Positions 8,524 through 16,665 of a stretch of DNA of 64,000 nucleotides are shown here, piece by piece. The first letter of the stretch is position 1. Every line of letters starts with the position of its first letter. The stretch comes from Flavihumibacter sp. UBA7668 (GTDB taxonomy: Bacteria; Bacteroidota; Bacteroidia; Chitinophagales; Chitinophagaceae): positions 652,962 to 716,961 of the forward strand of contig NZ_DLHM01000004.1 of NCBI RefSeq assembly GCF_002483205.1, read 5' to 3'. The notes under the pieces are model-generated. The model saw only the letters and a program-made list of their open reading frames with translations, was not told the origin of the DNA and did not search any database. Position numbers and translations under genes: made by a program.

Positions 8524-9945
8524 CTCCTCAAGTTTCACTTTTCCAATTAGCGTAGCCTGTGTACAATCCGTCACTTCGACATGGAGGTATTGTCCTTTTT
8601 CCAGTCCGGCTGGTTTTGGAAAAACGATCACTTTATTCTGGCTGGTTCTGCCCATCCATTCGGCAGGGTTCTTTTTACTGGGGCCTTCCACCAGTACCTG
8701 AAAAGTTTTTCCAAGATCGCGTGCATTGCTTTCTCTACTTAATCGGCCTTGCAGAGATACTACTTCAGCAAGTCTGCGTTTCTTTGTTTCAAGCGGAATA
8801 TCGTCGGTATAGCGACGTGCAGCCAGGGTACCGGGACGTTCGCTGTAAAAGAACATGTAGCTGAGATCGTATTTGCTATATTCCATTATACTCATGGTAT
8901 CCTGATGGTCTTCCTCTGTTTCGGTACAGAAACCGGTAATTATGTCGGAAGAGATGCCACAATCCGGGATAATTTCGCGGATGCGGTCAACTTTAGCCAT
9001 ATACCATTCGCGGGTATAGGTACGATTCATCAATTGCAATACGCGGGAACTGCCGCTTTGAACCGGCAAGTGAATATAATTGCAGATGTTTTCGTATTTA
9101 GCCATGGTGTGAAGCACTTCATCCGTAATATCTTTGGGATGGGAGGTTGAAAAGCGCACCCTAAGTTCTGGAGAAATGAGTGCAACCTTTTCCAGTAGCC
9201 GCGCAAAGGTTACGATTTCATCCGTTACTTCATTCAGGTAGTGATAGGAATCGACATTTTGTCCTAGCAACACCACTTCCCTGTATCCATCAATGAATAG
9301 TGCCTCGCATTCAGCAACGATGCTGCCGGCATCCCTGCTGCGTTCACGTCCGCGCGTAAAAGGTACCACACAGAAAGAACACATATTATTGCACCCTCGC
9401 ATGATGCTTACAAATCCGGAAACACCGTTTGAATCAAGTCGCACCGGAGCGATATCGGCATAGGTTTCTTCTCTGCTAAGAAGGACATTTACCGCCTTTT
9501 GACCGGTTTCTGCTTCTTCAATTAAGGCAGGTAAGGAGCGATAAGCATCCGGTCCCACGACCAGATCTACCAGTTTTTCCTCTTCCAGGAACTTTGCTTT
9601 CAGACGTTCGGCCATGCAACCAAGTACGCCTATCAACAATCCGGGTTTTGCTCTTTTTGCTCTTTTAAAATCGGTGAGGCGTTTGCGAACGGTTTGCTCC
9701 GCTTTTTCACGGATGGAGCAGGTATTGATAAAAATCAGATCGGCAATTTCCAGGTTTCTGGTAGCGCCAAAACCCTGTTCCTGTAAAATAGAAGCGACTA
9801 TTTCACTGTCGGCGAAATTCATCTGACAGCCATAGCTTTCAATATAGAAATGCTTTTTGTATTGGTTTTCATCGATGGCAAAGGGTGCGAAAGCTTCCCC
9901 CTGCCGGGATTCATCCTGTATTTTTTGTGTCGAGAGATCCAGCAT
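8521..9945 (-). CDS. miaB: tRNA-2-methylthio-N6-dimethylallyladenosine synthase MiaB
   Basis: MiaB is a radical-SAM methylthiotransferase that adds the 2-methylthio group to i6A37 of tRNAs. The 474-residue product has the N-terminal UPF0004 domain with the three auxiliary-cluster cysteines C40 (ESYGCQMN), C76 (INTCSIREKAE) and C110 (LGCMAE). The radical-SAM motif RGCNNMCSFC has C185, C189 and C192. A C-terminal TRAM domain ends the protein (about 405-470, LVEGPSKKNPAEWMGRT). The QMN, CSIREKAE and FTRGRERSR phrases favour MiaB over RimO or MtaB. The length is usual for the phylum. It is the first gene of the cluster running toward secG, separated from the activator by the heptad repeat. Confidence 0.95.
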   Translation of the reverse strand: MLDLSTQKIQDESRQGEAFAPFAIDENQYKKHFYIESYGCQMNFADSEIVASILQEQGFGATRNLEIADLIFINTCSIREKAEQTVRKRLTDFKRAKRAKPGLLIGVLGCMAERLKAKFLEEEKLVDLVVGPDAYRSLPALIEEAETGQKAVNVLLSREETYADIAPVRLDSNGVSGFVSIMRGCNNMCSFCVVPFTRGRERSRDAGSIVAECEALFIDGYREVVLLGQNVDSYHYLNEVTDEIVTFARLLEKVALISPELRVRFSTSHPKDITDEVLHTMAKYENICNYIHLPVQSGSSRVLQLMNRTYTREWYMAKVDRIREIIPDCGISSDIITGFCTETEEDHQDTMSIMEYSKYDLSYMFFYSERPGTLAARRYTDDIPLETKKRRLAEVVSLQGRLSRESNARDLGKTFQVLVEGPSKKNPAEWMGRTSQNKVIVFPKPAGLEKGQYLHVEVTDCTQATLIGKVKLEE

Positions 9946-9982
9946 CCAAATCTGTTTAAGGGAGCAAAATTAGCGAAAAACC

Positions 9983-9994
9983 GGCACATGTGCC
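9983..9994. promoter_or_regulatory. 12-bp perfect palindrome upstream of miaB
   Basis: GGCACATGTGCC is a perfect dyad 38 bp upstream of the miaB start, in the spacer shared with the divergent lipoprotein gene. It could be an operator for a dimeric regulator. Only one copy was noticed and no regulator can be assigned. Confidence 0.35.
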
Positions 9995-10097
9995 AAATTG
10001 ACAGTTGTTAAAATTCGAGGAATTTTTGATTGATTATCAGGCAATTAATTGTGGATGTAGGCGTTAAATTGAAGTTTTATAAATTCAACCTTATCTT

Positions 10098-11876
10098 ATG
10101 AAAACTAATTGGATACTATCAAAGCTGTTGTTTTGTATAATAGCTATTGGAATCAACTCCTGCTCCAAGAGCGGAATGGAAAGTGGATTATCAGAGCTGG
10201 AGGATGAACTTGCTTTACATATTCAGGGAAAAATTACAGATGAAACAGGCTCAAGCGTATCCGGTGCAATTGTTAACATTAAAGGGCAAAAATTGGAATC
10301 GGGTACAGATGGAAATTTTAGGATGGATGCTGGTTTGAAAGTGGATTCAGTACTATTAATGGTAGAAAAGCCTGGTTATTTTAATTACTCACAAAAATTC
10401 AAGACAGTTGGTGGCGGCGTACTGGAACTGGATATTAGTTTGGTTAAAAAACCGAAAGCCGTAACTGTTTCAGGAAATAGCGGAGGTGTATTAAAGCTGG
10501 AAAATGGATTGGAATTGGTTTTTCCTGCTCAGGGTATTGAATTTAAACAAAATAGAACCACTTATAACGGGATGGTGAAAGTGTATGCCAAAACATTTAC
10601 CAGTAATCAACCAAATTTTGAAACTTTAATACCGGGAGGCGAGACAGCAAAAAATGAATCTGGAGAGAATCAAATAATGAGTCCCTCTGCTTTTTTCATG
10701 ATTGAATTATATGATGAGAAAGATCAGCCATTACAGATTGCAAGTGGGAAAGCAGTTGAAGTAAGAATAAAGCCATCATCAGAAACGGTACTTAATCCGC
10801 AGGAAAAAATGTATTCCTGGCATTTCAATGAAAAAGCAGCAATTTGGGAGAATAAAGGGGAGGCAATTCGAGTTGATACTGTTTTCACATTTAATGCAAC
10901 CAGTTTTTCAAGCTGGGCCATTGGTACACGATCCGATCTTGGTTTGATTAAAATATACCTGTTTAAACGGGATGGGACTCCTTTTAATGAATCTAAGGTA
11001 TTGATTACTGATGTTGCATCACATCAACGGACCTATCTTTATCCGGATAAAAATGGAATTTCAGTTACCAGATTTCCTATAAATAGAGATATTGCAATTA
11101 GTACCCAGGATTATTGTGGTAATGATATTAGTAGGTCACATCGGTTGTTTTTGACAGGAAAACTCTATGCTTATCTTAGTCCCCAACCCACCTATAAACA
11201 GGAATTTGTAAGATTAACCGGTACTGCTTTTGGTTGTAATGGAAGTTCCCCCTTATTAATTGGTGGCATTGAAATAAAACAGGGTTTAAATGTCCAGTAT
11301 CATTCTTTTAAAGATGGTCTTTTTGATATACAATATTTAAAGTGCAGAGGACCGCAGTTTGCCGGAGTTTCTGTAAAACTGATGGATTTTTCCGGAAACA
11401 AAACACATACAATTGAAGCAATTAATCAGGAGGGGCATCCGGAAATAAATCTGGGAAATGTGGAATTGTGTGAGCCGGATACCGAGCTCTCTTATGCTCA
11501 AATTAATTTTGGAGATTCTACCTATTTCCTCTTTGAAAACAGAGATACGTTTAGTATCCGTAAAATAAGTCCTACGAGTAATGGCTATGAATTTACCTTT
11601 AAAGACATGAAAGGGAAATATCAGATGAAATTTTTTGTGCCTGAGTTTTATTTTGGTTCATATCCTCTCCGTCAAGTCTTGTTTTTTGATGGCTGGGATG
11701 CCTCCTCCATTTATGGCGGAGCTGCCCTGCACAGTAATCCGGCTGAATTAAAATTTGATGAAATTGGTGGTGTCGGCGAGCGGGTTAGTGGTTCCTTTTC
11801 GGGGCAAATGAGGGAGTTTAGTTCTCAACTGATTCTGCCAATGAATGGTAAGTTCTCATTTATAAGGCGAAATTAA
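10098..11876 (+). CDS. Lipoprotein with carboxypeptidase-regulatory-like N-terminal domain
   Basis: The 592-residue product has a signal peptide and lipobox ending INSC, with lipidated C22. Residues 40-115 form a carboxypeptidase-regulatory-like beta domain (IQGKITDETGSSVSGAIVNIKG). A second region (about 125-275) starts GGVLKLENGLELVFPAQGI and ends FNATSFSSWAIGTR, resembling the extracellular beta-sandwich seen in many Bacteroidota carboxypeptidase-regulatory-like lipoproteins. The remaining third is unrecognised. A surface or outer-membrane anchored binding role is plausible, but no enzyme motif is visible. The gene is divergent from miaB and convergent with the TolC-type gene, with only 2 bp between stops. 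Confidence 0.75.
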   Translation: MKTNWILSKLLFCIIAIGINSCSKSGMESGLSELEDELALHIQGKITDETGSSVSGAIVNIKGQKLESGTDGNFRMDAGLKVDSVLLMVEKPGYFNYSQKFKTVGGGVLELDISLVKKPKAVTVSGNSGGVLKLENGLELVFPAQGIEFKQNRTTYNGMVKVYAKTFTSNQPNFETLIPGGETAKNESGENQIMSPSAFFMIELYDEKDQPLQIASGKAVEVRIKPSSETVLNPQEKMYSWHFNEKAAIWENKGEAIRVDTVFTFNATSFSSWAIGTRSDLGLIKIYLFKRDGTPFNESKVLITDVASHQRTYLYPDKNGISVTRFPINRDIAISTQDYCGNDISRSHRLFLTGKLYAYLSPQPTYKQEFVRLTGTAFGCNGSSPLLIGGIEIKQGLNVQYHSFKDGLFDIQYLKCRGPQFAGVSVKLMDFSGNKTHTIEAINQEGHPEINLGNVELCEPDTELSYAQINFGDSTYFLFENRDTFSIRKISPTSNGYEFTFKDMKGKYQMKFFVPEFYFGSYPLRQVLFFDGWDASSIYGGAALHSNPAELKFDEIGGVGERVSGSFSGQMREFSSQLILPMNGKFSFIRRN

Positions 11877-11878
11877 GT

Positions 11879-13330
11879 TTACCAGATCGGTTTGCCCTGG
11901 TAGAAATCAAGTACGCGCGTACGGAATACATATTCATATTTTGCAATGATCAGATTGATATTGGACCGGTCCAGGTTATTTTTGGCGGTCAGGTACTCTA
12001 CTGAGTTCAATACTCCCTCGTTAAATCTGGCTTCAGCTGTACGGAAGGATTCCTGAAAGGCATCTACCTGTTGAAGAACAGTCTTATAGCGATTATAGGT
12101 AGCTGTCATATTGAGGAAGGCCTGTTCTACCTGTTGCTGCAGGCGGATTCTGGTTGTTTTTTCTACCAACTCGGCGGATTTTAGCTGGATTTTTGCCCGA
12201 TCAATCCGGTTACGGGTTTGCATATAATTGAGCAAGGGAATTCGAAGAGAGAGATTTATATTGGTGCTATAGTTGTTTTTGAACTGATCGCCATAGGCAA
12301 TTTTCTGCATAGAAAATTCATCGCGCATGGTCAGTACAGGTGATTCAGTTCCATTAATCTGAACATAATCTCCTGTAGGTGATTCAACAGTCCGGAGAAA
12401 TTGGGCTGTACGCGCAGCGCTTGAATAATTGGTAAATAATCCGCCATTCAGACTAAGAGTAGGCCAGAGCTGGCTTCTCCATGCTTTTACTCCTTTTTCT
12501 GCACTTTCTGTTCTTAAATTTGCTGCTTTTACAACAGCCAATGCACCCAATGCTGTCTGATAAATGGAGGACGGATTACCTTCATAGGCCTGAAGAAAAT
12601 CCTGCGGACCTAAAGGTTCGAGTTGGATACCTGGATCGTACGGGATATTCATCATTTGGCATAAATCCAATACCGCAGCATCCAACTGGTTTTTAGTGTT
12701 TACCAGATTGATTTCATCACTTGCTAATTGCCCCTTCAAATCGTAAAACTGAGCAGGCGGAACTGCTCCTTCCTGGTGCATGATGGTAAGCCGCTCAACC
12801 TGTTTGCGAGTAAGATTTGCCTGTATCTTTATTTGTTCTAGCAGATCCGCTGTACTTAATACAAGAAAATAGGCATTCATCAAATTGATACTAAGGTTAT
12901 CCTTTTCCTGTTGAATTTCTTCTTTTCCGGCAGCCAATGCCAGGCGTTGTTGCCGAATACCATTTTGGGTTGCCAGTCCATTGAATAAAATCACGCCTCC
13001 ATTAACACCATAATTAGCGTATTCAATTTTTTGATTTAAGTAACTATTGGTAAACGGATCAATGCTTCTTCCCTGATTGTTTCCATGTTCTATACTGCCA
13101 TTGATTTGCGGCAGCATATTCTGTTTTGCCTGCCTGTAATCGATTCCAATGGTGGCAGCCTGCAATTCCGCCTGTTTTAAATCCAGGTTATTTGAATAGG
13201 CCAGGTCAAGACATTGTTTGAGGGTAAGATGAGTGCTGCTGTCTGATTGCGCCATCAAACCCGGTCCCGCCAGTAGCAGGACCAGGTAAATAGCGCATAC
13301 ACATAGGAGTGAGGTTAATCTCTTCTTCAT
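11879..13330 (-). CDS. TolC-family outer-membrane efflux protein
   Basis: This 483-residue protein has a signal peptide (about 1-27, ending LMAQ). Two repeats of the outer-membrane efflux family follow, each with long amphipathic helices: LTLKQCLDLAYSNNLDLKQAELQ at about 36-58, and a second helical block at about 355-470. TolC-type trimers form the outer-membrane exit duct of tripartite pumps. It is the last gene of the minus-strand ABC array and follows the second ATPase by 12 bp. It most likely serves as the exit channel for the adaptor and permeases encoded upstream. Confidence 0.92.
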   Translation of the reverse strand: MKKRLTSLLCVCAIYLVLLLAGPGLMAQSDSSTHLTLKQCLDLAYSNNLDLKQAELQAATIGIDYRQAKQNMLPQINGSIEHGNNQGRSIDPFTNSYLNQKIEYANYGVNGGVILFNGLATQNGIRQQRLALAAGKEEIQQEKDNLSINLMNAYFLVLSTADLLEQIKIQANLTRKQVERLTIMHQEGAVPPAQFYDLKGQLASDEINLVNTKNQLDAAVLDLCQMMNIPYDPGIQLEPLGPQDFLQAYEGNPSSIYQTALGALAVVKAANLRTESAEKGVKAWRSQLWPTLSLNGGLFTNYSSAARTAQFLRTVESPTGDYVQINGTESPVLTMRDEFSMQKIAYGDQFKNNYSTNINLSLRIPLLNYMQTRNRIDRAKIQLKSAELVEKTTRIRLQQQVEQAFLNMTATYNRYKTVLQQVDAFQESFRTAEARFNEGVLNSVEYLTAKNNLDRSNINLIIAKYEYVFRTRVLDFYQGKPIW

Positions 13331-13342
13331 AAAATAAGTCGC

Positions 13343-14014
13343 TTATCGGTTGTGTTCAATTCTTCCGTCAAGTAGGTTGATAATGCGGTTGCCATAGGCG
13401 GCATTCTTTTCTGAGTGGGTTACCTGAATGATGGTAACGCCTTCTTCTTTATTCAGTTGGGTGAAAATTTCCATAATTTCCTCCCCCTGTTTGCTGTTTA
13501 AGTTTCCGGTGGGTTCATCTGCCAGAATGAGTTTAGGTTTGGCAATCAATGCTCTGGCGATTCCTACCAGTTGCTGTTGTCCGCCAGAAAGATTGGCTGG
13601 GAACAGGTCTTTTTTTCCCACGATATTAAAACGATCCAGCATATCACCTACCATTGCCTTACGATCAGCAGATTTCGTATCCTGGTAGAGCAGCGGAGTT
13701 TCAATATTTTCATACACCGTTAATTCATCAATCAGGTGATAGGCCTGAAAAACGAAACCGATATGTTGTTTATATAAAAGTGAACGTTGTTTTTCTTTGA
13801 GCGTATGAACGGGTTGATCATTGAAAAAATAGGATCCTTCGTCGGCAGAATCCAGCATACCAATCACATTCAGGAGGGTTGATTTTCCTGATCCTGAGGG
13901 TCCCATAATGGAAATGAATTCCCCTTCTCCAATATTTATATTGATATCTTTCAATAAAAAAATTCGGTTATTTCCCTGGTTTACCCATTTTGAAATATGT
14001 TCCAGTTTAATCAT
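13343..14014 (-). CDS. MacB/LolD-type ABC transporter ATPase (array copy 1)
   Basis: This 223-residue ATPase has Walker A GPSGSGKST (38-46), a Q-loop region, Walker B LILADEPTG and H-loop THS. The signature reads LSGGQQQLVGIARAL, with Leu where the second array ATPase has Arg in LSGGQQQRVAVARAV. Such ATPases drive mechanotransmission by MacB/FtsX-like permeases. It lies between permease 1 (183-bp spacer, which could hold an internal promoter but shows no clear one) and the TolC-type gene. The substituted position beside the signature may alter activity, which is unproven. Confidence 0.92.
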   Translation of the reverse strand: MIKLEHISKWVNQGNNRIFLLKDININIGEGEFISIMGPSGSGKSTLLNVIGMLDSADEGSYFFNDQPVHTLKEKQRSLLYKQHIGFVFQAYHLIDELTVYENIETPLLYQDTKSADRKAMVGDMLDRFNIVGKKDLFPANLSGGQQQLVGIARALIAKPKLILADEPTGNLNSKQGEEIMEIFTQLNKEEGVTIIQVTHSEKNAAYGNRIINLLDGRIEHNR

Positions 14015-14197
14015 AATGCTTGAGCTTTTAGAACTGTAAAGAAAGGATGAAATTTTATGCCAATATTATAATTTATTGAAAATGAACCAGATACAGAGAT
14101 GTTCAAGTTGGTTACTGTTCGTTTATGATACAGTTATTGTACGGTTGTGTAGCGTGCAGATTTTTAATAAAGAAGTATGGATCCCATCCAGGTAGTT

Positions 14198-16621
14198 TTA
14201 TTCAGTTCTAAGTGAGATTGCCGGATTTCTTAAACTTGCTTTAATTGTCTGAAAGCTGATTGTAATAAGGCCAATTAATACAATTAAAATAAAGGGAAGT
14301 GCAAATACCAGTAGATTCAGGTTTGTCTGGAAGGCAAAACTTTGCAGCCATTTTTTTCCGGCAAACCATGCAAGCGGAATTGCTACTATGAATGACAAAC
14401 TGACCATAAGTCCCAATTCTTTGTAGAATAAAAAGATTATTTGCTGCACTGATGCACCAAGAACTTTACGGATTCCAATTTCTTTGGTTCGTTGAATGGT
14501 AATATAGGAAGCCAATCCGAATAATCCCATACAGGCAACAAATATGGCGAGAAACGTGAAAATTCCAAATATCAGGGCGAATTGATTGTCTGCTTTATAT
14601 TGTGCATCAAAATGTGCATCCAGGAAAAAATATTCCAATTGATTCCCAGGAAAATATTGTTTCCATTTTTGTTCAATAGAGGCAATGGTTGATTTAACAT
14701 CTGTTGTTTGCATTCGGATAGACATATATCCTCTTGTATTTGGACGAAGTACCAAAATCAACGGTTCGAAATTGGATTGTAAGGATTGTTGGTGAAAATC
14801 AGCGACCACACCATCAATACGCATGGTATCACCCCAGAAAAAAATTTGTTTTCCGATTGCATCAGCCGGATTGGGAAAACCTAATTGTTTGATGCCGGTT
14901 TGATTAAATAGTACAGGGTTTCCGGATGTTCCTTTTTCCAGTGAAAAAGTTTTGCCGGCAATAATTTTTAATCCATATAACTGCGGATAATCGTAATCCA
15001 TGGAGATGATCCGGTATTGATTTTGTTTTGATTCAGGATCTGTAATCAACCTGATTCCTCCAGCATTTTGATTTACCGATTCTCCCGGAATGGCATTTGA
15101 TACTGTTACTCCTGAGACGGATGGTAATTTGGATATTTCCTGTTTGAAACTTGTTTGTGTTCTTGTATAGATGCTGTCACTTACAACAATTGGTCTTTTC
15201 AGCACCAGCGTTTGATTTATTGTAAGGCCAATTTCCTGGCTCTTCATGAATTTGATCTGTTTGTATACGATGGCGGTTCCAATTAATAAAGACAGTGAAG
15301 CCGTGAATTGGAATACAACCAGTCCTTTTCGTAATAATACGCCCTGTGAGCTGGTTGACATTTTTCCTTTCAGTACTGAGATGGGTTTAAAACCGGATAA
15401 TACAAGGGCAGGATAGATCCCTGACAACAGACTGCCAACAATAAATAAGCCAACTAATACTGTCCAGAAAACTGACAGATTTAATTGGGATATTGAAAGT
15501 TGCTGGTTGGTAGTATAGTTAAAAACGGGAAGAAATGCCAGTATAATCAGAAATGCCAGCACAATAGCTATTGCATTCATGAGTGCCGATTCCAACATGA
15601 ATTGTTTGATTAAGTCGATTCGAAGTGATCCTGCTACTTTACGAATTCCAACTTCTCTTGCACGATTAATAGATCGGGCAGTAGCAAGATTTATATAATT
15701 AATCCAGGCGATCACTATAATGAATAGAGAAATCCCAAATAGCAGATATACTGTTCTGCTGTTTCCGGTTGGACGGGCTTCACCAATCCGGTTTGAGTTC
15801 AGATGTATGTCTTTTATTGGTTGCAGCAGATAGGTTACGCTTGCATTAAAGGATTTCAGATCGGTACCAACAGCAGCTTCAACAATACCGGGGAATTTTT
15901 TTTCCAATGCGTTGGGATCTGTTCCCGGTTTTAATTTCAGGTAAGTAATACAGCCGTCCCATAACCAGGCTTGTTCCGGGTTGTTATTGTATTTTGCCTG
16001 TATCTGAATAAAGGATTGATAGGATAACAACAGATCTGATCCCATATGACTGTTTGCCGGAAAATCTGCAAATACTCCGGTTACTTTATAAAGCTGAGAT
16101 TTATTTAATTGGATTGATTCGCCGATGGGGTTATTATCACCAAATATTTTTTTCGCCAGACTGATTGAAATGGCCGCTGTGAAAGGTTCTTTTAGCAGGG
16201 TAGATTTGTCTCCGCTTATCAGCGGATAAGAGAATACCTTGAAAAAATCTTCTGACACAAAATATGGGAAATCAATCTTGAGCGGATTTTCTGAATTGGT
16301 GATTACAACAGCATTATCATCCGGAACAATTTTGACATAGGATTCGATTTCAGGAAAGGCATCTTTAAAACTATTTCCAACAGCAAATGCTCCGGAAGCC
16401 CATTGGGTACTAAGTTTTCCATTATCATAGCGATCCTGATTGACCCGGTAAATTGATTCTTTATTGTCAATCATATCCTCATAGCTTAATTCATACGCTA
16501 CATATTGAAGGATGAGTAAACAGGCTGCTATTCCGATAGCTAATCCCAATATATTGATGGCTGAATATCCTTTTTGTCTGATAATATTGCGATAGGCGAG
16601 TTTTAAATAATTTCTGAACAT
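14198..16621 (-). CDS. MacB/FtsX-type ABC permease 1
   Basis: This 807-residue permease has the Bacteroidota two-module layout: a first membrane helix (about 18-42), a MacB-like periplasmic domain (about 45-285), three helices of the first FtsX domain (about 285-440), a second periplasmic domain (about 455-675), and a C-terminal FtsX domain (about 685-795). The FtsX coupling phrases are RAREVGIRKVAGS and TKEIGIRKVLGAS. The last residues are NPAISLRTE, a C-terminal motif shared by all six paralogs. Permeases of this kind usually do not carry substrate through the inner membrane but push on periplasmic partners. It is the last permease in transcription order and is preceded by the 16634-16658 hairpin. 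Confidence 0.92.
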   Translation of the reverse strand: MFRNYLKLAYRNIIRQKGYSAINILGLAIGIAACLLILQYVAYELSYEDMIDNKESIYRVNQDRYDNGKLSTQWASGAFAVGNSFKDAFPEIESYVKIVPDDNAVVITNSENPLKIDFPYFVSEDFFKVFSYPLISGDKSTLLKEPFTAAISISLAKKIFGDNNPIGESIQLNKSQLYKVTGVFADFPANSHMGSDLLLSYQSFIQIQAKYNNNPEQAWLWDGCITYLKLKPGTDPNALEKKFPGIVEAAVGTDLKSFNASVTYLLQPIKDIHLNSNRIGEARPTGNSRTVYLLFGISLFIIVIAWINYINLATARSINRAREVGIRKVAGSLRIDLIKQFMLESALMNAIAIVLAFLIILAFLPVFNYTTNQQLSISQLNLSVFWTVLVGLFIVGSLLSGIYPALVLSGFKPISVLKGKMSTSSQGVLLRKGLVVFQFTASLSLLIGTAIVYKQIKFMKSQEIGLTINQTLVLKRPIVVSDSIYTRTQTSFKQEISKLPSVSGVTVSNAIPGESVNQNAGGIRLITDPESKQNQYRIISMDYDYPQLYGLKIIAGKTFSLEKGTSGNPVLFNQTGIKQLGFPNPADAIGKQIFFWGDTMRIDGVVADFHQQSLQSNFEPLILVLRPNTRGYMSIRMQTTDVKSTIASIEQKWKQYFPGNQLEYFFLDAHFDAQYKADNQFALIFGIFTFLAIFVACMGLFGLASYITIQRTKEIGIRKVLGASVQQIIFLFYKELGLMVSLSFIVAIPLAWFAGKKWLQSFAFQTNLNLLVFALPFILIVLIGLITISFQTIKASLRNPAISLRTE

Positions 16622-16633
16622 AGTACATATTTT

Positions 16634-16658
16634 ACCCGACCGGTGGCACCGGTCGGGT
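16634..16658. repeat. Palindromic hairpin between permeases 1 and 2
   Basis: A perfect 11-bp stem (arms ACCCGACCGGT and ACCGGTCGGGT) has a 3-nt loop, and it fills most of the 44-bp gap between the two genes. On the transcribed strand it is followed by A residues rather than a T run, so it is not a standard intrinsic terminator. The same core recurs at 26360-26402. Confidence 0.9.
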
Positions 16659-16665
16659 GGTGCTT

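Noticed and set aside
9983..9999. TTGGCAC near the miaB palindrome as a sigma-54 promoter
   Set aside because: The -24-like part is present on the minus strand, but no TTGC-like element lies at the required spacing.
14015..14197. TTGGCATAAAATTTCAT in the spacer before ATPase 1 as a second sigma-54 promoter
   Set aside because: The -12 element is missing its GC and the -24 element has a mismatch, so the match is too weak.
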